Assembly: GCF_900660515.1 (NCBI RefSeq)
Contig: NZ_LR214972.1
Location: forward strand, 124,001-188,000
Origin: Mycoplasmopsis bovirhinis
Lineage (GTDB): Bacteria > Bacillota_I > Bacilli_A > Mycoplasmatales > Metamycoplasmataceae
Direction: 5' to 3'
Length of the DNA: 64,000 bases
The notes beneath the pieces were generated by a model. It was not told the origin of the DNA. It saw nothing but the letters and a program-made list of their open reading frames with translations, and ran no database searches. The position numbers were made by a program, and so were the translations under genes. Within the stretch, counting starts at the first letter, position 1; each line of letters begins with the position of its first letter. Shown here in pieces: positions 29,776-42,534 of the stretch.

Positions 29776-32490
29776 TTAACCGTTATTTCCTCTTGTAACA
29801 GTAGTAACGAAGTCTTGGAAAGTTTTCTTAGTAGCAACTTTGTTTGAAATAGTTGACTGAGTCGTTTCTCAAGCTGTTGCAATGTTTTTTCTAAATGCAT
29901 CTGATCCAGTTCCAGCTGGTTCTTCAAAAATTACATAATTTTCATCTTTTGAAGTTTTCACAAATTCTTCGTATGCAATTTTTAAATACCCATTTGAACC
30001 ATAAATTTTTGAAGCATTTGATGAACTAGCTTCTAAATCATTAACTGCTGAAATATACCCAGCTGATTTTTGTAACTCAACTAAAGCTGTATTACCAGTA
30101 TTTCCAATAGTATTTGTAGAAGTCATTAATCATTTAACAAATGCTCTTGTAGCAGCTTCATCTTGGTCGTTTGATTTAATACCAATTAAGCTTGATCCTT
30201 GAACATATAATACTTTTTTAGTACTATCAGCATTTCATTTTGAAGGTGTAGGAAGTGAAACAAGTTCATTTTCATTTAAAAGATTTGTATCTGATAAAGC
30301 TTGGAAGGTGTGACCAGGAATTTGAACATTATCTTTAAATGTAAGAGCTTTTTCATTTAAAGTATCTAAAAAAGCATATACTACATAATCAACACCATTT
30401 TTAATTAAGTTATATCTTTTTAATTTATCTTGATCAGATGATACTAAAGTATTTAATTTATCAACATATTCTTTTAATTTACCAGTTTGTGCATCTGATA
30501 CTTTAAAGAAGATGTTTAAAGTTGTTTTGGTTTTTGAGTATAAGTCGGTAATTGTTGTATCATCAGTAGGTGATTTTGAAATTCAGTCATAACGTTTATC
30601 TACTTTCTTATCATCATCTTGTGTTGTTGAAGGCCAAATCACATTTTTGTATCTTTGAGAAACATATGCAATACCACCATCTTTTTTAGCATTGGTGTTT
30701 TTGTCTGCAAACTCAAATGCATTGTTAGTTGAAATTTCGGTAGTATATTTAGTTTCAGTGTGAATTAAGTTATTAATTTTATCACCAGCTTTTTTGAAGT
30801 TATATGAATAACCTGCTGTTGAACCAATTGAGAAGGCAATTTGGTGTTTAGTTTGATCATTAGATGCATATTGTCCTGATGGGAAGGCATAAATTGCACC
30901 TTTTTCCATAGCTTCTGAGAACTTAGTGAAAATTTGTTGTGATTGAATGTAAGCTGCACCATTGTTATTTTGAATTGCATTAAATGAAACTTGAGTTCTT
31001 CCGTTGTTTTGTGAAACAGTTTGTAACATTGCTGATTTATCTCCGCCTAAAGCTGAGAATAAAGCTTGTTCATAAACTCCAGTCATATCATCAATACCAA
31101 ATACTTTAACTGTTGCGTCAACTCCTTTAGCTGATTCGACAAATAAACTTTGTGCAATAGTTGCAAATTCTAATAAGCTTGTGTATGATTCGAAAATTGT
31201 TTTAGACAATTTAAAGCCACTTTTTTTATAAGGAGCTAAAACTGTATCAGCTGTTGAAACTTTTGCGCCTCATAAAGTTGCTACAGCATTTTTATCACCT
31301 GAACCCTTCGTAATAATTTCTTCAAAGAAGGTATTTGATCCGTCCGCTTCATCAAAAACAACACCTGAAGATTTCATCTCGCTTAAAATGTATCCAAGAA
31401 CTGAAGCATTAAGTGATAATACTTTAGTTGATTTAAGTAATGGAAGTACATAAGTTGAACGTTGAGTCACATTTTCAATTTCTGAGTTAACAGTTGAAAA
31501 TCCTGAATCAAATTGAGATAAGTCTGTATTTAACGCTTGATCTAATGAGTTGAAACTTAAAAGCATATCTCCTGAACTACCAGTTCTAGCAGCTAATTTA
31601 GCAGCTACAGTTGAGTAGTTTAAAATTAAGTTAAAGAAATTGTCTGCATCATTTGATGAAAGTGATAAGTCAACTTTTTCAGCTCCAGCACTATAACCAG
31701 AACCAACGTTCTTTTGTACAACTTTTTTAGCTAATGGTGAAATACCTAGTTTTTTGTATTCAGCATCTTTTTGTTCCTGGGTTAATGATGAATTATTTTT
31801 AACTTGGTTCATTTGATCAACTAAACCATTGTATGCCTCAATAATACTGTTAATGGTTTTAAATTGAGCCCCTGTTTCTGAGAAGGTTGTAGCTAAAACA
31901 ATTTCGTTTTTGACATTTTGTTGGAATCTTCTATTTTTATTAGTAGAAGCCTTAAGACGATCATAGTATCCTGCATTAACAGAATCAATTGCTGCCTTAA
32001 TGTTGTCTTCCACAGTGTCTAAAGCCTCATCATTAGCAGCTGATGTAATATTTTGATCTAATTGAGTTTTTTGAGCTTCAGGCACAAAGTTTAAATAAAC
32101 TTTTAATTCTTCTTTTCTTGCTGCTAATTCAGCAGTATCTGCTGGTGTAGTACCAGTAGCGTGACCTGGATTAGCAGTAGCTTTTAGACTCTCTATTTTA
32201 GCTTTAAGTCTGTCTAAAAGTGATTTTTGATCTGCTAAAGAATTTTTAACACTTGCATCTAAACCATTATATGCATTTAAAGCTACCGTTACTTTAGCTT
32301 CATCTTCTGAACGAATGGTTGTTTCGGTTTTTGCTAAAACATCAGCATGAGTAGTTTTAAAATTATCAGCTGGTGTTGGGGTAGGTTTTGGTTGTTCAGT
32401 TGTTCCACATGAAACTACTAATGCCATTGGAGTAACTGATACTAATGATGTTCCTAAGGTAAGAACATACTTTTTAAATCTGCTTGACAT
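29776..32490 (-). CDS. Large surface lipoprotein (MG185-like position)
   Basis: 904 aa. Signal peptide with lipobox VVSC (Cys about 28) and a Pro/Thr linker. A helical module at about 42-100 (KTETTIRSEDEAKV…ALNAYNGL…LLDRLKAKI) is shared with the EndA-type nuclease lipoprotein. From about 350 on, the sequence (IPFSAGQYA-like stretches, SFNAIQNNNGAAYIQSQQIF) resembles extracytoplasmic solute-binding proteins, an inference. It is the promoter-proximal gene of the operon and matches MG185 in order. It is probably the substrate receptor of the ABC importer. Confidence 0.75.
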
Positions 32491-32629
32491 AATATTTAAA
32501 AAATCTCCTATTTATAATATATAAAGTTAATAAAATTTTATAAAAATAGGATCTGAAAACTTGCGAAATTTTTCAAAAATCCTAATTAAATTATACAGAT
32601 TTTTTTAAAATTCAAAAATTTATACATTA
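32491..32629 (-). promoter_or_regulatory. Promoter region of the nuclease-ABC operon
   Basis: AT-rich intergenic DNA; a TATATTATAAAT segment near 32512-32525 on the minus strand is the likely -10 region, followed by AGGAG before ATG 32490. Nothing else was recognised. Confidence 0.4.
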
Positions 32630-32659
32630 AAAAAGAATACAATTTTTTGCATTCTTTTT
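32630..32659 (-). terminator. Terminator of the metG operon
   Basis: A 13-bp stem (32630-32642 with 32647-32659); the single non-Watson-Crick pair is G-U only on the minus strand, pointing to use in that direction. Confidence 0.8.
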
Positions 32660-32685
32660 ACTTAATTTTTGCTCAGTGAGTGAAT

Positions 32686-32970
32686 TTAACGAGTTATAGT
32701 TAAATCAAATAACTCAATAACTTTGTGTGACATCTTTGATAAAGTTGCTAATTCTTTTTTAAATTCTTCGTTTGTTTCAAAACTTTCATAATCCTCAGTT
32801 GTTGACCATCTTTGAATTAAAACAATTTTATCACGTGATTCAAGACCGTATTCAAATGATAAATTTTTTTCAAGTTTACGAACTTTCTGAGTTAAGATAT
32901 ATAAATAATCGACAAAGATTTTAGTTTTTTCTGGATTAATTATATATCTTGTTGCTTTGGTATAAATCAT
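32686..32970 (-). CDS. ABM-domain protein (putative quinol monooxygenase family)
   Basis: 94 aa. The size and layout (short beta strands and two helices, with SRDKIVLIQRWSTTEDYESFETNEEFK) match antibiotic-biosynthesis-monooxygenase ferredoxin-like proteins such as YgiN. These small dimers bind or oxidise quinol-like or toxic aromatic compounds; the real substrate in mycoplasmas is unknown. It begins 2 nt after the metG stop and is in the same operon. Confidence 0.7.
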   Translation of the reverse strand: MIYTKATRYIINPEKTKIFVDYLYILTQKVRKLEKNLSFEYGLESRDKIVLIQRWSTTEDYESFETNEEFKKELATLSKMSHKVIELFDLTITR

Positions 32971-32972
32971 AA

Positions 32973-34516
<1,544 letters not shown>

Positions 34517-34517
<1 letters not shown>

Positions 34518-35293
34518 TATTGCTCCTTATTAACTTTGATTGGTTTATATAGTTTTTTAATCTCAGGTAAATAATCATGGTTTAATTTATCCTTTGGATC
34601 ATGTAAATATAAATTAGGTAAAAAATGAGTTCCCGCTCCAGTTTGATACCTTGCTTCAACTAAGATAAATTTTGGTTTATTTTGCACCCGAGTAAAAACA
34701 TATTGAATGCGTTTAGGTTCAAAATTATATTTGCGTAAAGTAACAAATAAATCAATTGAACGTTCTACTGGTAAAACGATATTTAAATAACCTTTTTGTT
34801 CAATAATTTTTGAAGCTCCTAATACTAAATCTTCTAAGCTAAGCATTAAATCATGAGTAGCAATTAAAATCTCCTGTGATAAATTTGATTTAATTTTTGT
34901 TTTAGTGCTTTGATAAAAAGGCGGATTACAAATAATGCTTTGGTATTTTTTTAAAGCATTTTTATTATGTTTAATTCAATATTCTTTAAAATCTTCATTA
35001 ATAACAGTAATTTGATTTTCCATCTTATTTAATTTAACATTTTCTTGAGCTAAATTCGCAGCTTTAGTTTGAATCTCTAAAGCATCAATATGTAGCAAGT
35101 TATTTCTAGCAGCTAAAAAAATTGCTAAAGCCCCATTATTTGTTCCAACTTCTAAAGTATGATTAATTTTATTATTTAAAAAAACAAAATTACCAAGCAA
35201 GATAGTATCAACTGAATAATTAAACATACTTTTATCTTGGTAAATGTATAAATCACTATCAAAACCTAACGAGTTTTTTATAATCTTCAACAT
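34517..35293 (-). CDS. trmN6: tRNA1(Val) (adenine-37-N6)-methyltransferase family (TrmN6/YabB)
   Basis: 258 aa. Rossmann methyltransferase: DTILLGNFV near the N-terminus, the SAM-binding segment [27 protein letters not shown], and the N6-methyltransferase motif NPPFY at about 122-126. YabB/YfiC proteins methylate A37 of tRNA1(Val) or related tRNAs. It lies between rnr and metG with tight overlaps (2 nt after rnr, 1 nt with metG), forming one translation-related operon. Confidence 0.85.
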
Positions 35294-35295
35294 AA

Positions 35296-37500
35296 TTATT
35301 TTAATTTAGCTTTGACATTATGCTTTTGATTTTTCGAATCAAAAGCTCTTTTTTGTTTTAATTTTAAATATTCTGAATATTGATCTTCTAAAATGCAATC
35401 AACTTTTCCAGCGACTAAATCTGTATTAATAATAACTACATTCACATAATCACCTAACGTAAAGGTTCTTTTTTGCCCAATTAATTTAGTTAAATTATCG
35501 TTTGGTTCGTATTCGCCGTCAAAAAGATTTGATTTATGCACTAGTCCGCTAGCTTTAAAATCAAATTCAACAAAGAATCCGAAATTCATAATACTTAAAA
35601 TTTGCACTTTAAAAACCTTACCAGTTTGGTTTTTTAAATATTCAGCAAATTTTAAATCATTAACAAATCTTTCGGTTTGCACTGCTTTATGCTCGGCTTT
35701 AGTATTTAAATCACTATAGATAGCCAAGTTATCTTCAAATTGTTCTAGTAAATACTTTTTTTTATTAAAAACTAATTCTCTAATTACACGGTGGATTACT
35801 AAGTCTGGGTAGCGGCGAATTGGACTAGTAAAATGACAATAATTATCAGAAGCTAAACCAAAATGCCCAACGTTTTGGTTTGAATATACTGCCTTTTGCA
35901 TCGTTCTTAAAAACATTAACTTAATAAAATCATCATCACGTAATGTTTTAATATAATTAACAAATTTAGCAAATTTAGCCGGGGAAATTGAATTAGCATT
36001 TAATGAAATATTATCTATTCCAACTGCAGCTAAAGAATTTTTTAAGCTGGTAATTTTAAGTTCATCAGGTGCATCGTGAACTCTATATAAAGCTGGTAAT
36101 TTATTCTCAGATAAAAATGTGGCAATTGTTTCATTTGCTCGCACCATAAAATCTTCAATTAAAACTTCTGATTCGCCACGTTCATTAATAATAATTTCTT
36201 TAACTGAACCAAATTCATCTAATTTAATTTTTGGTTCACTAATTTGAAAATCAACGTATCCTTGATTTATTTTGAAATTATGAATAATTTTTGATAATTC
36301 CTGAGCCTGATTTAAAATTGCTTTAAGCTCTGATACCTTAGGATCTTTATCATCTAAACCTATATTATTTTCTTTAAAATATTTATCTACTTGTTTGTAA
36401 GTTAATCTAAATTTACTTTCGATAATTCCTTGGAAAATTTCAAAATTAACATTTTTACCATTTTGATCAATTTCCATCTCACATGCCATTACAAAACGTT
36501 TTTGGTTTGGATTTAAAGAACAAATTCCATTTGATAATTCAACTGGAAGCATTGGAATAACTTGATCTACAAGGTAAATGCTAGTTCCTCGTTTCAATGC
36601 TTCTTTATCTATTTCACTATTTTGTGTAACGTAATATGAAACATCTGCAATGTAAACTCCTAGTAAATAATTTCCATTTTGTAATTTTTTAACATAAATT
36701 GCATCATCAAAATCTTTAGTGTCATCTCCATCAATTGTAACAATCATTTTGTTAGTTAAATCTTTTCTATTACTTTGATCTTCTTTATCAATAGTTTGAG
36801 GTATTAAACTAATTTCTGTGTCTAATATTTTGGGAAATGAGCTAGGAATCTTTACTTCTTCTAAGTAGTATTTAACATAAACCATTGGATCTGCTTCATT
36901 TGTAATAACTTTTAAAATATCAATATTTATATTTCTTACTTCAATCTTATTAATTTTAGCTAAAACCAAATCATTTAATTTTGTTGCAACTGAATTATCA
37001 ATTTTTCAAGTAAAACCACTATATCTAGCATCAACAGGGGTAAAATAAGTAATATCATTTTTTAATTTAATAAAACCATGAATTTCTTGAGTATTGCGAG
37101 CTATTATTTGCTCAATTACACCATCAACTGTAGCTTGGGTATCATAAATATTTTGATACACATTAACTTTAACAGTATCATTATGCATTGCACCATTAAA
37201 ATTAAAACTTTTAATAAAAACGCTTTTTTTGGTGTTTGCTTCTAGATCAATATCATAATCAACAAAACCAAACATACCCTTTTGGTTAACTGATAAATTA
37301 CCTTCAATAGTCTTGATTAAATTAACAGCATAATATTCATCTTTATGGTTTTTAAAGATTTTGTGGTTTTTTTGTAAAACTGATAAAAGTGAAGTTAGTT
37401 CTTTGTTATTAGAAGGAGAAATTCGAAAATATTTAGCTATTTCTAAAAAAGTTCTTGCTTTTGCTTGTGATATATACCTAATTATTTTTTCTTGATTCAT
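35296..37500 (-). CDS. rnr: Ribonuclease R
   Basis: 734 aa 3'-5' exoribonuclease. An N-terminal winged helix (about 1-60) and cold-shock domains are followed by the RNB domain, with the catalytic Asp cluster in IDGDDTKDFDDAIYV (about 255-269), YLVDQVIPMLP, and FTSPIRRYPDLVIHR. A C-terminal S1 domain (MNFGFFVEF…GLVHKSNL) closes it. An in-frame TGA-Trp at 37006-37008 joins the two parts. Mycoplasmas have only RNase R as processive 3' exonuclease. It follows secG by 4 nt. Confidence 0.96.
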
Positions 37501-37504
37501 AATA

Positions 37505-37735
37505 TTAGATAAAAATTCTTAAGACTAATGATAAGATTAATAGCAAAAAGCCAAAAATCATCATTGAATATTTAATTATTTTTTTAACTCCTCTTTCTTT
37601 TGAAACTTTAAATAAATCTAAATCACCACTTCCAACTAATGCTCCAGAAAATCCATTTGAATCAGGTGACATAATAAATGAAATAATGATTATTAAAATA
37701 CTTAAGATAACTAAAATTATTGTTAGTGTTGCCAT
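37505..37735 (-). CDS. secG: Preprotein translocase subunit SecG
   Basis: 76 aa with two membrane helices and the loop SPDSNGFSGALVGSGDLDLF, the SecG pattern (family QSSKGGGL.GAF.G). It stabilises the SecYE channel. GGAG lies upstream of ATG 37735. It is the first gene of the secG-rnr-trmN6-metG operon, a common pairing with rnr in Firmicutes. Confidence 0.93.
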   Translation of the reverse strand: MATLTIILVILSILIIIISFIMSPDSNGFSGALVGSGDLDLFKVSKERGVKKIIKYSMMIFGFLLLILSLVLRIFI

Positions 37736-37803
37736 AAAACTCCATATATAAATTTATTCTAAAATCTTCTTTAGAAAATCTATTATATATTACCATATTA
37801 TTA

Positions 37804-37809
37804 TATAAT
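37804..37809 (+). promoter_or_regulatory. -10 box, leaderless type
   Basis: TATAAT with exactly 6 nt before ATG 37816 and no ribosome-binding site. Confidence 0.6.
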
Positions 37810-37815
37810 TTAGAC

Positions 37816-39591
37816 ATGAAAAAATTTAAAAAATTCTTAATCCCTTCAATTTTGACATTAGTTGCTATTCCTGCAGTTAGTTGTTCGAGTAACTCTGATG
37901 AAATAAAAACTAACCAAGAGAAAAACCTCATAAAGTCGAAAATTGATTCTAAAGAATTATATCTTAATTTACAAACTGTCTTTTTTAGTGAAACTAGAGA
38001 ATTTATGAAACCTATTTTGCAAAAAGAAGTCGAAAAAGATGCACAATTTTTTGAAAATATTGCATCTAATCAAAATTTAGCTGCGATTGCTAGTTTTTTG
38101 TCAATTTATTATGATGATAATAAGTTTACTAAATACTTAGAAACTATCAAAAATGCAGCTTCAGTTTTATTAGAACAAACAGATGAAGGTAAATTCTTTT
38201 ATGATTTAAATAGTGAAACTCGCAGTTTTATTAGCGGTGTTTTTAGTAATTTAATTAGAATTATTGGTACTAAACTTGATGCAACTAACCTTAAATCACT
38301 TAGAGATTTCTTTAGTTTATGAGAAAATACTATTTGATCATTAATTAATAATAATTCAATTATTAAATTTTATAATCTTATGATTAATCAAACTAATTCA
38401 AGTCAAAATGCAAAAGAGTTCTTGCCAAAATTAAAAGACTTTGTAACAAGATTTAGTAGTGATGTCGGTGAATTATTTCGCAATTTTAATTTAACTACTT
38501 ATCAAGTTTTAAAAACATCAATTACTGAGAAAATAGTTAGTTACTTTCAAGAAAGTGATAAGTTACTAAATGAAATTAACCAAGATTACAAAGATGAATT
38601 TATAACATTAAATCAAAAAGAATCTAAGTTTTTTAGCTTAATGACAAATACTATTTTAGACCAACCACGCGGACTTGATTCAGTTGCAAAATTCAATGAA
38701 AATATTGAATTGCAAAATGTGCAAATAGAATTACAAAATAAACGCAATACCGAAAAAGCAAAAGAAGAAGGCACAAATCAACCTGAGACAAATCCTAAAA
38801 TCGTTTATTCAGAAAAAGATAAAGAAAAAATTAACCAATCTTTTGAGGCAATTAAAGATTCAACTCCTAAACGATATGATGTAGATTTAGATGTCAAGGA
38901 TTTATTGCAAGTTACTATTGCAGACACTGCTGGAGTATTAAATCAAAGCGTTAATACAACTACTTCTTTAACTTTATATTCAAGAAATAAAACTACTAAT
39001 TTATTCCCAACAATTGAAGAAGATGAAGAATCGTCAAACAAATTAACAAAACTTTCAAGTTTAATTCCTTCAAATATTAACCACGTAGTTAGAATCTTAT
39101 TACCAAGAACTACCTTAAATTTTGGTGGTAATAATACCAATCTTCTTGCAAGTAAAATAAATCTAGCACAAGTTACAAGCCCAATTAGAAACCTAGACAA
39201 TAAACAAGCAGATTTTTATAATTATCGCTATAGTAATTTGACCGTTAAACAAATTAGGAAAAAAGATAATAAAATTGAAATTGAATTTGGTATTCAAGCA
39301 GATAGGAATAATATTAATAAATATCTCGATTTTAATTATGAAACTCATTTTCTACAACCAAAACAAAATTTTATAACAACTAATCAATTTGGTTTAAGTA
39401 GTGAAGATCCAAACTCTACTTTATATTTTGATTTATATATTGGTTTAAGTGATGAACTATATAATGATTTTTTTGCTCCAAGGTATCATAGACTAGAAGA
39501 ATTAACTAAGCAAGCTAAAACTGATACAACTATAGATATAATTAGTGAAAAAAATAAGCTTTTTCGTGAAATTGTTTTTGAAATTAAATAA
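37816..39591 (+). CDS. Surface lipoprotein, predicted leaderless
   Basis: 591 aa. Signal peptide MKKFKKFLIPSILTLVAIPAVSC with lipobox AVSC (Cys 23). The mature part is helical in its first half and has a Glu/Lys-rich linker near 310-330, then a beta-rich C-terminal part. No domain was recognised. It is monocistronic with its own terminator. A TATAAT six nt before the ATG indicates a leaderless mRNA. Two Trp are TGA near 38321-38338. Confidence 0.75.
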
Positions 39592-39600
39592 ATAATTCAA

Positions 39601-39625
39601 ACAGCATGTAAATCATGCTGTTTTT
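39601..39625 (+). terminator. Terminator of the 37816 lipoprotein gene
   Basis: An 8-bp GC-containing stem (39601-39608 with 39614-39621) followed by T5. Confidence 0.85.
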
Positions 39626-39632
39626 ATAATAA

Positions 39633-39661
39633 AACCCACAAAGCAAAACACTTTGTGGGTT
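39633..39661 (-). terminator. Terminator of the deo operon
   Basis: An 11-bp stem (39633-39643 with 39651-39661) followed on the minus strand by TTTATTATAAAAA. Confidence 0.85.
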
Positions 39662-39693
39662 GAATTATTGAAAATATTTTAAGAATATAAAAA

Positions 39694-40356
39694 TTAATAT
39701 CCTTCTTTTGAGTTTAGCCCTTCTAAAATAGCAATTGATCTTGATGTTCCAAATCTTGTAGCACCAGCTTCGTGCATTTGAATTAAATCATTTAAATTGC
39801 TAACTCCTCCTGCAGCTTTAATTAGTAATTTATCACCACAAGTTTGTTTCATAATTTTAATATCATCTAAGTTAGCTCCTCTAAAACTAAATCCAGTTGA
39901 AGTTTTAATGAATTCCGCTCCTGATTTCATCACAATTTCAGTAGCTTTTTTAATGTCACTAGCAGATAAAAGTGCTGTTTCAATGATTACTTTTAAAACA
40001 TGTGAGCCACATGCTTCTTTAACTTTTTTAATGTCATTTAAAACGTATTCATAATCACCAGATTTAAAGCGCCCAATATTCATAACCATATCGATTTCAT
40101 CTGCTCCATGATCAATTGCAAGCTTTGCTTCTTGGGCTTTGACTTGGGTAATCATTGATCCAAGCGGAAAGCCTATAACACTTGTAATTCCAATGTCAGT
40201 TTTGGCTAATTTTTCATGTACATATCTAACTCAAGAAGAATTAACACATACAGTTTTAAAGTTATATTTTATAGCTTCAGAGATTAGTTTATTAATATCT
40301 TTCTCTGTTGCTTCTGGTTTTAAAAGTGTATGGTCGATCATTTTGTTATAATTCAT
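39694..40356 (-). CDS. deoC: Deoxyribose-phosphate aldolase
   Basis: 220 aa. Cleaves 2-deoxyribose 5-phosphate to glyceraldehyde 3-phosphate and acetaldehyde, linking nucleoside breakdown to lower glycolysis. N-terminal [11 protein letters not shown], central [12 protein letters not shown], and the Schiff-base Lys in FIKTSTGFS (about 160) with AAGGV following, all diagnostic. TGA-Trp occurs at SSWVRYV. Last gene of the deoD-pdp-deoC operon, 8 nt after pdp. Confidence 0.97.
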
Positions 40357-40364
40357 ATTACCTC

Positions 40365-41660
40365 TTATTGTAATTTATTAATAATTACCTTATTGTCAAT
40401 TTGATTTAAATTAAATTTGTAAGCTTTAGCTAATTCTTGAGCTAAGGATTCATCAATTGGATTTGATGAAGCTAAGGTAAATAAAGTATCACCAACACGA
40501 ACAAATTCATTGGTTTTTTTATTTAAAGTAATGCCAGCATCAAAATCTAAAGAATCTTCTTTAGTTTGACGACCTGCTCCAAGTTTCATTGAAACTAGCC
40601 CAAAAGTTAAGCTGTCAAAAATTTCTAAATATCCTTCTTGCTGTGATTTAACTTCTAAAGTATATTTAGGATTTCAAAAATCATCTTTTAATAATGCTTC
40701 TAAATCTCCACCTTGCAACTGTACAAATTCATAGAACTTTTCAAGTGCTTTACCGCTGAAAATAGCTTCTTTGACCATTTCTATAGCTTGTGTCTGGTTC
40801 GAAGCAACTTTAGCTTGTTGTAATATTGTAGCACAAGAAGAATAAATTAGTTCGTTAAAGTCGCTTGGACCTTTTCCTTTCAGAGTTTTAATTGCTTCTA
40901 AAACCTCATTTTTATTACCAATTTCCCTTCCTAAAGGACGATTCATATTGGTAATTTCGGCTCTTACATCAACATTTAATTCTTTACCAATGTTAATCAT
41001 AGTTTTAGCTAGTTCATAAGCGCTTGCTTCATCCTTCATGAATGCTCCATTACCACATTTAATGTCTAATAAAATAGCATTTGAACCAGTAGCTAATTTT
41101 TTAGACATAATTGATGAAGCAATTAACGGAATTGAATCAACAGTTGCTGTAACATCGCGTAAAGCATATAATTTTTTGTCTGCTGGTACTAGCTTTGCAC
41201 TTTGACCAATAACAGCAATTTTATGCTCTTTAACTTGTTTTATAAAGTCAGCTTGATTAACTTCAGTATTAAAGCCAGGAATTGATTCTAATTTATCGAT
41301 TGTTCCTCCAGTTTGCGCTAGGCCTCGTCCAGACATTTTAGCAACATATCCACCGCAAGCAGCAACAATTGGAGCAATAGCTAAGGTAGTTTTATCCCCA
41401 ATTCCTCCAGTTGAATGTTTGTCAACTTTAATTCCGGGTATTTCTGATAAATCAATGACATCACCTGAATGCATCATATATTTTGTCATTCAAGCAATTT
41501 CACGTGGTGACATTGAATTAAAAACTACCGCCATCAAGAATGCACTCATTTGATAATCTGGGGTTTTTCCAGCTACATATGAATCAATTAAGAATTTAAT
41601 TTCTTCTTCAGTTAGTTCTTTGTTTTGTTTCTTTTTTTCAATAATATCAACTATACGCAT
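40365..41660 (-). CDS. pdp: Pyrimidine-nucleoside (thymidine) phosphorylase
   Basis: 431 aa. Phosphorolyses thymidine, deoxyuridine and probably uridine to base and (deoxy)ribose 1-phosphate. The glycine-rich phosphate-binding block [17 protein letters not shown] and [19 protein letters not shown] are hallmark motifs, and the C-terminal domain carries [16 protein letters not shown]. An in-frame TGA-Trp near 40671 and another near 41490 join the fragments. It begins 4 nt after the deoD stop. Confidence 0.96.
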
Positions 41661-41664
41661 AAGA

Positions 41665-42369
41665 TTATTTTGCTAAGTTTAAAGCAATCTCCATCATTTT
41701 AACAAATGCTGTTTGACGCTCTTGTGAGCTTGTTTCTTCTTTGGTGATTAAATTATCACTAATTGTTAATAAACATGCTGCTTCTTTACCAGTTGCTTCA
41801 GCATTAGTAAATAAAGCATATGATTCCATTTCAACACAAACAGCTTGTGTTTCTTTGATTCTTTCTTCTAAAGGTACTACTGAATAAAAGACATCTGAAG
41901 AGTGAACTCTACCTTTAGTTAATTTATGTCCAAGTTCATTAGCTATATTTTGAATTTCTTCATTTAATCTTGCAGATGGCAGCGAAGTATTTCCACCTTT
42001 TCCTAAAGCTAGTTTTCTAAAAGCATCAGAATCAGCATAAGCTTCAGTTGCTAAAACAACTTCATAAAGTCCTAATTCTTTTACGTATGAACCAGCTGAA
42101 CCAATTCTTACAATACGATCTACATCATAAAATTTAAATAATTCATATGAATAAATTCCAATTGATGGACATCCCATTCCACTACCAGCAATGGTAATTT
42201 CTTTACCTTTGTAGGTTCCTGTGTACATAAACATATTTCTAACTGAGTTTACTAATTTATACCCAGGATCTAAAAAAGTTTCAGCAATATATTTTGCTCT
42301 AAGCGGGTCTCCAGGCATAATTACTGTTTTAGCAATTTCACCTTTTTTTGCACTAATGTGTGGTGTCAT
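41665..42369 (-). CDS. deoD: Purine-nucleoside phosphorylase, DeoD type
   Basis: 234 aa hexameric phosphorylase acting on purine (deoxy)nucleosides. N-terminal TPHISAKKGEIAKTVIMPGDPLRAKYIAE, GSGMGCPSIGIYSYELF, and the ribose-binding VEMESYAL segment are diagnostic; catalytic Asp in TISDNL. GGAGGAATT precedes ATG 42369. First gene of the deo operon, with a hairpin leader upstream. Confidence 0.97.
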   Translation of the reverse strand: MTPHISAKKGEIAKTVIMPGDPLRAKYIAETFLDPGYKLVNSVRNMFMYTGTYKGKEITIAGSGMGCPSIGIYSYELFKFYDVDRIVRIGSAGSYVKELGLYEVVLATEAYADSDAFRKLALGKGGNTSLPSARLNEEIQNIANELGHKLTKGRVHSSDVFYSVVPLEERIKETQAVCVEMESYALFTNAEATGKEAACLLTISDNLITKEETSSQERQTAFVKMMEIALNLAK

Positions 42370-42412
42370 AATTCCTCCAAAAATTATTATTGTTTAAAAA
42401 GTTAATAAAAGC

Positions 42413-42438
42413 GGTTATTTTAATTTTTCAAAATAACC
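42413..42438 (-). promoter_or_regulatory. Inverted repeat in the deo operon leader
   Basis: GGTTATTTT and AAAATAACC (42413-42421 with 42430-42438) lie between a TAAAAT-type -10 (about 42454-42459) and deoD. It may be a transcription-factor site or an RNA hairpin; no T-run follows on the minus strand, so it is not a plain terminator. Confidence 0.4.
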
Positions 42439-42500
42439 TGTTTATATTTTAGCATATTTATCAAGAAACAGAAAAACCCATATTTCATTTAGTTATTTAA

Positions 42501-42528
42501 TTACAGGAGTTTTAAAATGTAATATAAT
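42501..42528 (+). promoter_or_regulatory. fpg promoter, leaderless type
   Basis: TTACAG (42501-42506) and TATAAT (42523-42528) are 16 bp apart; exactly 6 nt then precede ATG 42535, with no Shine-Dalgarno sequence in a transcribed leader. Confidence 0.65.
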
Positions 42529-42534
42529 AAACAT

